The notes beneath the pieces were generated by a model. The model made no database searches and was not told the DNA's origin. It worked only from the letters and a program-made list of their open reading frames with translations. The translations under genes and the position numbers were made by a program. A DNA stretch of 64,000 nucleotides from Diplolepis rosae (Eukaryota > Arthropoda > Insecta > Hymenoptera > Diplolepididae), in assembly GCA_030998225.1 (NCBI GenBank), contig JAPYXD010000743.1, positions 1,550,001 to 1,614,000 of the forward strand. The letters run 5' to 3'. Below, in pieces: positions 1 to 10,245 of this stretch (the first letter of the stretch is position 1; every line of letters starts with the position of its first letter).

Positions 1-12
1 AAGATGTCGGAC

Positions 13-85
13 GCCTGTGTAGCTCAGTTAGTTAAAGCAGTCGACCGGCAATCGAAAGACCTGGGTTCGAATCCCAGTGCAGTCA
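13..85 (+). repeat. tRNA-like sequence (SINE head or relic tRNA)
   Basis: An A-box-like TAGCTCAGTTAG (20-31) and a B box GGTTCGAATCC (64-74) have tRNA spacing. The T arm is perfect (CTGGG/CCCAG around TTCGAAT). The acceptor stem pairs with one mismatch and two G-T wobbles. The anticodon stem has four pairs around a 7-base loop with GGC at the anticodon position, but C replaces the usual T before it, and the D stem is imperfect. It is joined to a hAT-like coding fragment, and the same tRNA-like/body junction recurs on the other strand near 36,061-36,155. That makes a mobile tRNA-derived repeat more likely than a working tRNA. Confidence 0.6.
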
Positions 86-290
86 AAAGCGTCTTTTTTT
101 CCACAGAAATATTTTCAAATTCTTTAAATATTTGATTATCTTTAATTGGTCTTACCCATAGTCTCCATTCTGGGAAGTCATCATACCACTGAAATTGGAA
201 TTTCTTATCCGAAGATCCTGTCGACAAGTTGCTTCTAGGTGCGTCACTTTGAGCAGTCTCTGAGATTTTTTGATGCGTGACTTTGGGCAT
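86..290 (-). pseudogene. 5' fragment of a hAT/ZBED-type transposase ORF
   Basis: The minus-strand reading frame starts at ATG 290 and runs into the tRNA-like sequence. It contains FQWYDDFPEWRLWV, which lines up with FQLGWFEEFPSWREWV just before the zinc finger of the hAT transposase at 53,978. Both are preceded by a polar N-terminal leader. The fragment ends before any zinc-binding residues, so it can only be the start of a related transposase. The tail EFENISVEKK is shared with the repeat copy near 36,073. A decayed coding fragment carried in a repeat. Confidence 0.55.
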
Positions 291-1100
291 TTTGTATACG
301 GAGAAATTTCATTTTTATGCTTTTAATTTATTTGTACATTACTTTTGGAAAATCCAGTTAAAATTCGAAAGACGCGTGCTAAAGTCAAACTTTGAAATTA
401 TGTAAACAAACATTAGCCTCTCTGAAAAGCAAATGACAATTTAGCATGAAGTTAGAAAACCTGCAGTGATCTATCGATTCATTTTCTCATAGCATCTATT
501 TTTACCTATTTAAAAAAAATTATTTATACTTTCAGAAATTCTGGCTGACATGTTTGTCCACAAATTGGGACGTAATCCCTCAAAATGGAAATTTATTAAT
601 TAATTGAAATCTTCAAACTTAGAACTGTCGGTGCACACGTGATCACAAATTCAGTATAAGTTTATAATGATTATTCTAATATTTTTTGCGTAATATATTT
701 TCCATATTGAAAGAGCAAATGAAGAAAAATTAGGGAAACTATAACAAAATTATTTATTTCAGACCTTTCCTATGAAAGTACATAAAACTTGTGATATTTA
801 TGAGAATCAATAAGATTTATAAGAACTCTATTTTACACTGTTATAATGAAACATTTATTTCTATCAGAGTAGTATAAAAAGAATTCACAATCAATTTCAA
901 TCAATTTAATTTCATTAGGAATCAGTCACAGTTTTTTGAAGATTTTAATGATATTATTAGCTGGACCTGTTAAGAAATGTACCTCCATGAAAGTTTGTGA
1001 CCTGTATATTTGATTTAAATAGGAATAAGAACACATCAATTTTTTTTGAGAAGATATTTCATCAATATCATTAAAGTTTTATTTACCTCCAAGATTTTTA
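291..1100. other. AT-rich sequence, nothing recognised
   Basis: No ORF with family similarity, no clear inverted repeat and no RNA gene seen. Confidence 0.5.
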
Positions 1101-1644
1101 TAATGAGGGTTATTATGCGACCAGCAACAATGCTCGCAGGAGATCAAAGCCAAGGCGTAGGCGAGACGTAGCTGACGCAAAGCCGAGACAAAGCCGAGAC
1201 GAAGCCGAGGCGCGATAAGTCGTGCGAGCATTTTAAGTGAGTCTCGTAATTGTGTGCATTGGCACATAATCTATTTTATGTGACTTCGGTGCGTATACGA
1301 ATTTTTATGCGTACACTCAAATATAATCTAGTATTCATCATGATTCTCGCCAATTGCACTTGATATTTCGCGACTAGTTCCGGACATTTTGATTTTCTCG
1401 ATCTTGTGTAGTAGTAGCGTATTGTAATAGACGCATGCGCAATTCAAATGTACAAGGCTTTGTCAGTACGGTGCCAACGCTGTACGAAGAAGAAGAATAA
1501 GAAGAAGATTACGCTCCACTGTATGGTTATAGGCTCATGCGCAGTTCAATTTTTACATTACATTCCTCTATATTGTAATACACAACATTACGCTACTATC
1601 AACTGTGTCGTAAAAACGAGTTTACGCGCCGGAGACACATAAAA
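1101..1644. repeat. Dispersed repeat, copy 1 (uninterrupted)
   Basis: Nearly collinear with 7519-8724. The 5' part holds short tandem units of the type AAAGCCGAGAC (about 1140-1215). From 1274 to 1644 the ends form an imperfect inverted repeat: TTTTATGTGACTTCGGTGCG at the left against the complement of the right end, which differs at a few positions. The similar ORF present in both copies (from 1448) has a low-complexity lysine run and looks like a consequence of the repeat, not a gene. It serves as the empty-site reference for the hAT insertion in copy 2. Confidence 0.7.
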
Positions 1645-2935
1645 TATTTTTTATAGAATATTCTTGTTAAATTTATCATGCATATATTCTATAAGCTTAT
1701 AAATTTTTTGCAATATCTTAGATGTAAAACTTATAAACTCCCTTGGAAACTTGTAAATATTATAGATATTGTAAATGTTTCGTTCTGGTTGTGGATTAGG
1801 CCTACTGAGGAAACCACGTTCAGGAAAACGCGTATGTAACTCTACCTCTGTGGTGATTTTTTTATATTATATTATATTATATGCAACATACCTGTACAAT
1901 GACAAAATGTGAAATTAAAAATAAATATTTGTGCATGTAACAAAAATATCTTTGTACTCATAAATAGGAAGTAATCAATATGTGCGACTTTTCTACAATT
2001 AGTTGTATCACTTTTCGCAATTATAAAATTAAATTTTCTGTAATTGCATATTTCGAAATTTCAATAATGATTTCAATTTCAGGCACATCTCAAAAAAATA
2101 GGTGAAACCTTTCGTCATAAGAGTTTAAAAGATCAAATCTACGCTTAAATTATTGAAACCATTTTATAAAAAGAAAACATTTCTTACAAAAATAAATACA
2201 TTTTACGATTATTTACTTATTTTCAAAAGTAGAAATAGTAGAGTTGTAGTGAATGGTTTTCTCGAAATAATAAGCGAGCGTTGATTAAAATTCTACAATT
2301 TTTAACAAATTTGGTAAGAAGCGACAATAAGAAAAATCCAGTTACAGAGAAATAGAAAATGCTTTTCCCTTTATAAGACAGGAATAACAATATCATTTCA
2401 GTTCTTCATATAATAGAAAAACTTTTTTTTTTCCAGAGACCTTATTTTTGGCAAAATAACTACCTTTATTGTAATTTGTAAGATTTTAGTTTAAAACAGT
2501 CCATTCATAATTTGATTCTGCTCTCTTGTAAATAATAAATTATTTATATAATGAATTGTAAGTGAAGTCTAACGAAAGAAATATTTCAAGCCGTTAAAGG
2601 GTTTATAAAGTTTTCGTGAGAAAGCATATCAAGTTAATAACTTTTCGTCTCAAAATTGTGGTCACATATTTTCAGCTGTGTTTCATTTAACTTTTCGAAA
2701 TATTTTCAATTAATATACGAATCAATATTTAAGAAAGTATATATACGAAGAAATAACTTACGTTTTTATTTATTTTCAATTTATTATTTATTAAATAACT
2801 TCTAGTCTATATGCAGCTTCAAGAAAATAGCATTAGGAAAAAGGTAAGTATGAAAGGTAAGTATAAAGTGACAATATTTAATATTTTAATAAATTAAAAA
2901 TTTATCCAAATTTGAAATAAGTTGAAAAATACAAC
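1645..2935. other. AT-rich sequence with one repeat scrap
   Basis: About 1793-1855 (TAGGCCTAC, then AACTCTACCTCTGTGGTG) resembles 56,565-56,628 at the inner edge of the large hAT arm. A TTATA microsatellite lies near 1860-1882. Otherwise nothing recognised. Confidence 0.5.
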
Positions 2936-3117
2936 ATAAACAATGTAAACTAAAACCATTTGAGAATGACACATTAATAACCTAACCTCAAATTCCCTCA
3001 CATAATTCATTCAATATATTACAACTTTACAAACCTCTAGCGCCTTATGATATATTTCTCGCAGATCGCACACTCACAAATCATTTATAATAATTCCTGG
3101 AATTCATAAAAATTAAA
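2936..3117 (+). repeat. Dispersed repeat shared with 24,520-24,700
   Basis: Both places share the order CCTCAAATTC, CTACAAA, a CAGATC(G/A)CACACTC block and CCTGAAATTCATAAA-like sequence. The identity of the family is unknown. In both copies the repeat lies just before unrelated transposon remnants. Confidence 0.5.
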
Positions 3118-3203
3118 TCATTTCACAATATTGGCCACCCTATAATTAAGGGCTCATTTAGGGCTAATTTAATGCCCCAAAAGTAAATTTCCGGCTCTGC
3201 TTT
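3118..3203. repeat. Repeat end shared in inverted orientation with 48,893-48,960
   Basis: CCCTATAATTAAGGGCTCAT followed by TTAGGGCTAATTTAATGCCC is the reverse complement of sequence at 48,893-48,960. A weaker relative lies near 47,335-47,378. It abuts the truncated end of the Tc1 remnant, so it may be the end of the element that replaced the Tc1 C-terminus. Confidence 0.6.
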
Positions 3204-3977
3204 TTTTTCAGGAGATTGTGAAGGCCAGTCCAAGGTCGTGATGCCATTTTACACTTTCCAAGACGTCGTTGTCTTCTTGAAGGATCCAATCCTTATTGTT
3301 GGCTCCAAACATCTTCTCTACAGATCTCAGAAGGCCATGTTCGTCGATTTGAAGCATTTTTTGAGCTTTGAACTTCTCAGTAAAAAGCTCTAAACAGACA
3401 AAATCGCGCTGTGAGAAGCATCCCCAAACATGGATCTTTATGGGGTGTTTAACAGTTCGCTGGAGGAAACGCTCACCAGCGGTTGAGCAGGTACGTTTTA
3501 TGGGAACTCATGCCCAAAAGGACGCTTCGTCCAACAAAGTACATTGGACCAATCATGATCAACATTTTCCGTAGCCTATGCCAAGCGTTTTTCCATGTGA
3601 ACCTCTGAGAGCAGGGGTTTCTGCCTCCTGGTGCGGTACTGCATTTCCGTCTCAACTAATCTGCGTCTTATCGTGTTTGTACTAACGTGTAGTCCTTTCT
3701 CCGCTAGCTTAGCTTTGGTTTCACGCAGCCGAAGAGTTGGGTTGCGCTTGAACAGTGCAATGATCATCTTATCCTCCTTACTGGACGTTGCTCGCGTCTC
3801 TTCTCTCCCTGGCAGGTCATTGACGGTTTTTGTCTCCCTATACCGCTCTACCCACATTTGCACGAAGTGCTTAAACTTTTTAAGCACTTTGGCAGCAGCT
3901 GAGTATAAAAGATGTGGTCCGCGTGCATGGGTGCACAAAAAAACCGCTTCGTAACGTTTAGCGTAGATAGCTCTCAT
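3200..3977 (-). pseudogene. Tc1-like transposase remnant
   Basis: Reads on the minus strand from ATG 3977. Residues 1-133 are a Tc1/Pax-type helix-turn-helix region with the linker GREETRATSSKEDKMIIALF and an HVSTNTIRRRL recognition segment, continuing as ENVDHDWSNVL. The catalytic DEASF is present but in a shifted frame near 3,530. WILQEDND, the second-aspartate block, is readable near 3,285. WPSQSPE, equivalent to the third-Asp block of Tc1 transposases, follows after further frameshifts and then runs into an unrelated repeat. Several stops and frameshifts plus loss of the C-terminus make this a dead copy. Tc1 transposases cut and paste at TA sites. No inverted ends were found. Confidence 0.8.
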
Positions 3978-4295
3978 AACTTAATGTTGTGTAATATCTG
4001 ACACTTCGAATCAGACTGAAACGAATCGGTGATTGCGCCGTAGCCCTTCGAACGTATAGTCAGGACGTAAAAAAAAGGAATAAAAAGCTTTGAAACTTTC
4101 TGAGAAAACGCGTGCCTTTTCTTGTAAACAGTAAAGACGTTAACTATCTATGTTGTAAAATGCAACCATTGGAGCACTTAGAAGACTTTACAAAACAAGG
4201 AAGCCCTCTGAATAAAATTGCAGATAAATTTTTATCATTTATCTGGCAGTCAATTTCATAGAGCACAATTCCATCTTCAGGGGTTGGAGCTTTTT
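3978..4295. other. No gene seen
   Basis: Probably the 5' flank of the Tc1 remnant. No inverted partner found. Confidence 0.4.
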
Positions 4296-4814
4296 TTATT
4301 GCGCTGCTGTCCAAATTATAGATGACGTTCTTGAGAATCTGTGCTCATTTATAATAAATAAATGCACTGCAAAAGGACTGAGTCCGATGTAACGAATAAT
4401 ATTCGCTAAAGTGCTGTGTTTTAGTTTCTCTAAAGCTATTCTTACACCAGAGTCAAGATGATTATCCCGCTTGTACTCGTACTTTGCACCTTTTAACACG
4501 TTTAAACTCTTGAGTTTAGGATGTTCTGGATCGCCCTCCGACATTAGTTTTACAGCTTCATCAACACGATAAATTTCTGCAAGTTTGGAGCATAACAGTT
4601 TTGCAACCTCTTCACGCATTGGTTGTCACAAATAAGTCTTGCCACATTTTTTGGAACCCTTTTTTATAATGCATTTAAAGCGTCCGCAATTTTTGAAACT
4701 TAGGTTGTCAATTTCACACTTTAAACTGCCGCAGCAGTCACAATACCCTGTAAAAAATAAGATGGCATTGTCATAAAGCTTTTTGAAATTTTTCATTTTA
4801 ATGCCCGATAACAT
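4296..4814 (-). pseudogene. MULE/NOF-like protein fragment with one internal stop
   Basis: Two minus-strand ORFs (4814-4626 and 4619-4296) are in the same frame and separated by a single TGA near 4626. The first part is cysteine-rich (CDCC, then CEIDNLSFKNCGRFKC and KKCGKTYL), suggesting a zinc-binding segment. The second is a helical segment (LKGAKYEYKRDNHLDSG) ending in NIIRYIGLSPFAVHLFIINE. That resembles the IGxxPFFVHYW-type motif I associate with MULE/NOF-type insect transposases, but this link rests on recall and is tentative. No DDE catalytic core is present, so this is at best an N-terminal remnant. The mariner is inserted just upstream of its start. Confidence 0.4.
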
Positions 4815-4849
4815 ATTTCATAGCAAATACTTGAATTATATTGGATCTA

Positions 4850-6095
4850 TAACTTAATTCGTGCGGTTTGCTATGAGATGGCGTAACTTGATTATTATTT
4901 TATGTTTATTATTCCGAACATGCGTTGGAAAGCTACTGTCATTGCGCGTCTTTTTCAGTATATGTCATTCATTTGAAGCGTAAACAACAATAATTTTTTT
5001 TACTCAAACATGTCGAACTATGTGCCTGAAAAAGTGTTTTTGCGGGGAGTTCGTTACTTTAATATGAAGAAAACTGCTGCAGAAAATCATCGTGTTTTGG
5101 TGGAAGTTTATGGTGAACATGCTCTAGCTGAGCGAACGTGCCAAAAGTGGTTTGCACGATTTAAAAGTGGTGATTTTGGCTTGGAAGACGAAGCACGTCC
5201 TGGGCAGCCAAAAAAGTTTAAAGATGAAGAACTGGAAGCATTACTCGATGAAACAAACACAAGAAAATCTTGCAGAATCTTTGGGAGTCACTCAAGCAGC
5301 CATTTCAAGACGTTTAAAACCAGCCGGATACATTCAAAAGCCAGGAAATTGGGTTCCACATGAACTCAAGCTGAGAGACGGCGGCTTTGCATGTCCGAAA
5401 TGCTGCTGGAACGCCACAAAAAGAAGTCATTTTTGCATCGGATTGTTACTGGGGAATAAAAATGGATCTATTACGACAACCCCAGGCGCAAAAAATCATA
5501 TGTGAAACCCGGCCAACCAGCCAAATCAACGGCAAACCCGAATATCCATGACGCGAAGGTAATGCTCTGTATTTGGTGGGATCAGAAGGGTGTGCTGTAT
5601 TATGAGCTGCTAAAGCCGGGTGAAACCATCAATGGAGAACGCTGCCGAACACAAATAGTCCGTTTGAAGAGAGCAATAGCCGAAAAACGCCCGGAATATG
5701 CGTCCAGACACGATGCAATAATTTTCCATCATGACAACGCTCGGCCCCATGTTGCTATTCCGGTTAAGAACTATTTGGAAAACAGTGGATGGGAAGTTTT
5801 ACCCCACCCGCCTTATAGCCCAGACCTTGCCCCTTCTGACTACCATTTGTTCCGGTCGATGCAGAACGCCCTCACTGGAATACGGTTCACATCAGAAAAG
5901 GGTATCAAAAATTGGCTTGATTCATTCTTGGCCGCCAAGCCGGCGTAGTTCTTTTGGTATGGAATCCAAAAATTGCCAGAAAGATGGGAAAAAGTCATAG
6001 GTTCAGATGGGGAATACTTTGAATAATACTATTGTACATGCTTTTCTTGAATAAACGTTCAAATTTTGAAAAAAAAAACCGCATGAATTAAGTTA
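4850..6095 (+). mobile_element. mariner element (DD34D), complete ends
   Basis: The inverted ends are TAACTTAATTCGTGCGGTTT at the left (4850-4869) and its near-perfect complement at 6076-6095 (one mismatch). Both are flanked by TA (4848-4849 and 6096-6097), the target-site duplication of the Tc1/mariner superfamily. Length is about 1,246 bp, as expected for mariner. It holds one transposase gene on the plus strand and ends in an A-rich run before the right inverted end. Ends and target duplication are intact, but the gene is broken. Confidence 0.93.
5010..6026 (+). pseudogene. mariner transposase, inactivated
   Basis: ATG 5010 begins an N-terminal helix-turn-helix region (MSNYVPEKVFLRGVRYF, then QKWFARFKSGDFGLEDEARP). 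The frame shifts near 5255 into LAESLGVTQAAISRRL and the mariner linker WVPHEL, then shifts again near 5375. The first catalytic block, normally GDEKW, reads GE-stop-KW at about 5455, so the first Asp is lost. The second and third catalytic Asp are intact (FHHDNARPHV, and PYSPDLAPSDYHLF) with 34 residues between them. That gives the DD34D signature of the mariner group. A further TAG at 5946-5948 interrupts AAKPA-FFWYGIQKLP before the natural end at 6026. Two frameshifts and two stops show it cannot encode a working enzyme. An AATAAA lies just downstream near 6048. Confidence 0.92.
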
Positions 6096-6357
6096 TAGAA
6101 CCAATAGTATCGTAAATGAGAATAAAATAAAATTATATACCCAAAAAATGACTTTTGAGCACATTTTAAAACGACGTAGGAAATAGATAACACATTATTT
6201 CAATATTAGTGTTCAGTACACTTCAAATACTAAACAAACGGTATTTGTAATATTAATATTTTTATTTGGGTGAAATCCATTCACTAAATTTAATTGAAAG
6301 TTATTTCTTGCAAAGATATATCTTAATTTAAATAATAAGAAATACGATAAAAGCAGC

Positions 6358-6757
6358 AAATCTGAAAAGGGGAAGGCCTCCCCTGCGACACTAACTTTTC
6401 AACGGGACTATTATTTTTCGATAGTATAACAGAAATTATTAGACCCGTGTCCCAGCTTTCTTGTAAGTGATCCTTAGTTTTATAAATATGAATTTTTGAA
6501 AATCGTGATCGCGACGAGTGAGGAGGGTAAGCGAGCCGCGCACGACAACTTTTGTTGAGCGCCGATGGCGCAGCGGTAAAGTATAAAATAGAATATAGTA
6601 GCCTGGCGACCACGCTGTCGCTGATCATATATTTTAACTAATGCCCACTTACAAGAAAGCCGGGACACGGGTCTAATAATTTTTATATACTATCGAAAAA
6701 TAATAGTCCCGTTGAAAAGTCAATGTCACTGGGGAGGCCTTCCCCTTCAGAGTTATA
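6358..6757. mobile_element. Foldback/MITE with ~114-bp arms
   Basis: The left arm (about 6358-6473) and right arm (about 6643-6757) are inverted copies: GGGGAAGGCCTCCCC, TTTTCAACGGGACTATTATT, TATTAGACCCGTGTCCC and CTTTCTTGTAAGTG all appear in both. The spacer (about 170 bp) is GC-richer and contains TGGCGCAGCGG, which resembles a pol III A box but has no B box. No target duplication was recognised. Non-coding. Confidence 0.8.
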
Positions 6758-7518
6758 AATCCATTTTCAGTAGAACAGCGATATTCACTTTCGCCATACT
6801 AGACGAACAAGTGACTACAGTAAGAATTTTTATTCCCATTCCATCTGAATCCTTCGTTAATTTTAAGGTATAATAACTTTAATTAATTTAATGATAAAAG
6901 TGATTTTTCTTATTCAGAAATTCCATGAAAAGTCCTGTTCTATTCGAATAGTTTATATAATGTAACTAATAATTTCACATAATCTAGTTATATAGATTCT
7001 GTAAGTTGAATAAATTCTTGATTCCCTCGGTCGACTAGCCAATTTTTTTTCCATGTAGAAAGAATTTTGGGTTGCTTTCCATCGACTTAACCTTATTTGT
7101 GGCTAATTAAAATAACTCATTAAAATACTTATTATTCGTTGTTATTAAGTTGTTATTGATTTCAATAGATTATATTGCTTACTTGTAAGACATCTTAATC
7201 CTATTTTTACCTTTCATTGGATCTTCAAATATTAATTATAGATCGGATCATCTTAAAAAATTAATATTTTTCCAATTTAAAAAAATCTTTTTTATCACTA
7301 ATTAAGAAAAAAAGTTTTTCATTTTATATCCTATTGTTCTTTATTATTTTCTAACTCCGTTGAGAAATATGTCTTAATTACAGGAATACTCGAACAATGC
7401 AAGCAATCAAAAGCCTCTGAAAACCCTTAAAATAACCATAGGATTTCTGTCTGTGTACGTAAATTAAAAAAACACTTTTGAGATTTTATGATAATAGTAT
7501 ATTATGTACCTATGCGCA
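6758..7518. other. AT-rich sequence, nothing recognised
   Basis: No ORF, repeat arm or RNA gene seen. Confidence 0.45.
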
Positions 7519-7637
7519 TAATGAGGATTATTATGCGACGAGCGACAATGCTCGCAGGAGATCGAAGCCGAGGCGCGATCAGTCCTGCGAGAATTTTAAG
7601 CGAGTCTCGTAATCACCCGAATTGTGTGCATTGGCAC

Positions 7638-8335
7638 TAGAGTTCTAAATTTCTCGGACATTTAAAATCCGGTCACGTTCTCGTAACTGTGACCGTCATT
7701 TTAAGACAACTTGAGAATTTACAGAGAATTTAAGGGAATTTTACCATACCTTCACTAATATTTTCTTTATCATTAAACCTTATAATATTGTAAATTTATT
7801 CCCAAACACTATGAATTGCAATAGTGAAGGTTTCATAAAAATAAACTACGAAAAATGTCAAGTTTTATCGGAATTCAATATCAAAAAATTTTTTCTTACA
7901 GCCATTATATTAAATTCAAACATAAAGAACAAGTAATTCAAGTTTTCTTCGCACAAATTACGCTTTGATTTAAATAATTGTTTGACAGTTTCGGGACAGT
8001 TTATGCACTTTTTTAAGTGCTCTATTTGTTGAGTGTCATGTTTTCTGTACATCTGATCACAATATTTGCACTTGAAAGAAGCTTTATTTTGTTTATCAAT
8101 AATTTTTTTTTTTAAATTCCAAACTATATTCCTTGTTTTTCCATTTTTATTGCGCACGTTACACGAACTTCTAGAACAAAGCATTTATCAAAAACAATTG
8201 AAAGCTTGAACCGTTACGGAAAAATATTTTTAAATTCTCATAAATTCTCGAAGAGCACATTCATCAGAGAAATTCTCAGTCATATTCCCGTGCTCCCAGA
8301 CATATTCTCGGTCACATAAACTCTTTAGAACTCTA
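7638..8335 (-). mobile_element. Short hAT element with exact 8-bp target duplication
   Basis: The 12-bp terminal repeats are perfect: TAGAGTTCTAAA at 7638 and TTTAGAACTCTA ending at 8335. ATTGGCAC flanks both sides (7630-7637, 8336-8343). An 8-bp duplication with short ends of this type is typical of the hAT superfamily. The copy of the host repeat at 1101-1644 gives the empty site with a single ATTGGC-AC. At 698 bp it is an internally deleted, non-autonomous derivative that keeps the start of the transposase gene. Confidence 0.93.
7858..8184 (-). pseudogene. hAT transposase N-terminus with BED-type finger
   Basis: A minus-strand ORF of 108 residues from ATG 8184. Residues 37-60 have the BED arrangement FKCKYC...HLKKC (C39, C42, H56, C60), the DNA-binding module found at the N-terminus of many hAT transposases. 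A basic region precedes it. The ORF stops before any RNase H-like catalytic block, as expected for a deletion derivative. It may still encode a short DNA-binding protein, but no evidence of use is visible. Confidence 0.75.
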
Positions 8336-8724
8336 ATTGGCACATATTCTATTTTATGTGACTTCGGTGCGTATACGATTTTTTATGCGTACACTCGAAT
8401 CTAATCTAGTATTGATCATGATTCTCGTCCATTGCACTTGATATTTCGTGACTAGTTCGGGCCATTTTGATTTTCTCGATCTTGTGTAGTAGTAGCGTAT
8501 TGTAATAGAGCATGCGCAGTTCAAATGTACAAGGCTTTGTCAGTGCGGTGCCAACGCTGTACGAAGAAGGAGAAGAATAAGAAGAAGATTACGCTCCGCT
8601 GCATGATTATAGGCGCATGCGCAGTTCAATTTTTACTGTACATTCCTCTGTATCGTAATACACAACATTGTGCTACTCTCAACTGTAGCGTAAAACGAGT
8701 TTACGTGCCGGAGGCACATAAAAA

Positions 8725-9556
8725 ATGTTATGATGATTTGTATATAACTTTGCACCGTAGAAACATTTGCAAACCTTAATAATTTTCAAAACAAAATTAA
8801 GTTGAAAACAAAATACAAAGAATTCAAAAGCTCTCATAGATAAAACTGTATAGATGTGACAATTATTAAAATGATTATTCAAATGATTATATCGCTGAGA
8901 CAACTGACATAAAAGGGCGAACAATATTTGAATATTGTTACGGTTGTCACATTTATGCAGCTTTTTCTGTGCTATTTTGTGGTGTCGAAAAAATAATATC
9001 TGTACTAGTCGGAATAGACTAAACTCTTTTTTATCATAAAGCCATTTGACAGAAAATCTCCATTTTTTTTTTAAATTTGGAAATTACTGTATTTAATTTT
9101 TTTTTGTTCAAAAATTGATCTGAGTCCAGGTAATTAATTTGAAATGAGAAATAATTTGATGTCCTGGAAAAAAGATGACTTTTATATTTTGGTTGCACAC
9201 TTTAATGAAATGACTACTTCGTTACACTAATCTAAATATTTCAATAAGTGTTTTTGAAGATTCTTTTTTTTTGTAAGGAGGGTTTAAGACATGACTTGAA
9301 AGCGTTATACATATATGCGCATCAGAAATCAGATAATAGAGAATAATATTTGCTTTACTTTCAGAATTCGTAGACATATGAATTATGTATCAATGAAAAA
9401 AAGAGATTCGCTTGAGAATAATTGATAAGTAGCCCTCAATAAGGGCTTAAGTGCTATTCTCATAAATCCGTACAAAGTTTTGATTCGAAAATATTATAAA
9501 CACTAATAGAAATAATTTAGAGGTACAACTATAGACCTGGTTACATCAAATAAGAA
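8725..9556. other. AT-rich sequence, nothing recognised
   Basis: No family similarity, inverted repeat or RNA gene seen. Confidence 0.45.
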
Positions 9557-9568
9557 ATGTATACGTAC

Positions 9569-10245
9569 CTTGGAAAGTTCCACTTTTCCCATCATTGGTT
9601 AAAAAGTGGTTTTTCACGTGGAAACCACATTCCAGTTTTGTTTCTAAATAAATTCCATATCGTAGCATGTCTTCCCACTTTCCTGGTTGTAGTCAAAGAC
9701 AAGATCTTACAGACTCACGACCTCTATCATTTCTTTTATATTCAATTTCTTTCATCAAAATTTCGAATTCCGTCTTGTCAACAAAAACGTCAACTTCCCA
9801 AATATTGTCCGCAATCTCAGAACTTGCTTTTAAATCTTGCGTTGTATCAGGAGAAAGAGTGACTTCTCTTACAGGAACATCTATAGGTTCACCTAAATTT
9901 TCACGAAACTTTTTATCACATAATTTTGCATACAAGGTCCTTTCAGATAACTTTCCACCTAGCTCTTGGGCCATTTCTCCCGAACATCATTAGTTTTACT
10001 AACTTTGCATTAAATAAATAGTTGTGATTTCCTTTGAATGAAAAGATTTATTAATTCATCTTCTGGAACTCTGGGTTTTCTACCAGCTCCCGTTTTCGAA
10101 ATTTTTGAGAAAATACCATCGTACACAATATATAGAGATGTGTCATCTCGTCTTTTTCCGAAACAAATTTTTTAAACTGTGCTTTATTAAATTCAATAAG
10201 TCCTCCGCCCGATTTAAACGAAACGGTAAGTACAAACTGATACAA
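9569..10245 (-). pseudogene. Unrecognised protein-coding remnant
   Basis: I do not recognise the family. On the minus strand three stretches look like real protein: 10245-10051 (GLIEFNKAQFKKFVSEKDE), 9974-9693 (MAQELGGKLSERTLYAKLCD, then acidic and amphipathic sequence), and, after one in-frame stop, 9692-9569 (KWEDMLRYGIYLETKLECGF). The last ends at GTACGT, a plausible splice donor. The residue composition (charged, few low-complexity runs) differs from the surrounding AT-rich shadows. A frame change between 10,051 and 9,974 and the stop near 9,693 indicate decay or unrecognised introns. A transposon gene is as likely as a host gene. Confidence 0.4.

Larger units (their letters stand above)
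7519..8724. repeat. Dispersed repeat, copy 2 (split by a hAT insertion)
   Basis: Segments 7519-7637 and 8344-8724 together match 1101-1644. The match breaks exactly at the hAT element 7638-8335. The inverted ends of the inner unit are visible again (TTTTATGTGACTTCGGTGCG at 8352, complement near 8705-8724). It contains fewer of the GCCGAGAC tandem units than copy 1. Confidence 0.75.

Noticed and set aside
13..85. Functional tRNA gene
   Set aside because: Mismatched acceptor and D stems, no T before the anticodon, and fusion to a repeated hAT fragment argue for a tRNA-derived repeat.
1448..8779. Similar ORFs starting MYKALSVRCQRCTKK at 1448 and 8525
   Set aside because: They lie inside the two copies of a dispersed repeat, have a lysine run from AAG-rich DNA and diverge at the end. 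Treated as repeat sequence, not a gene.
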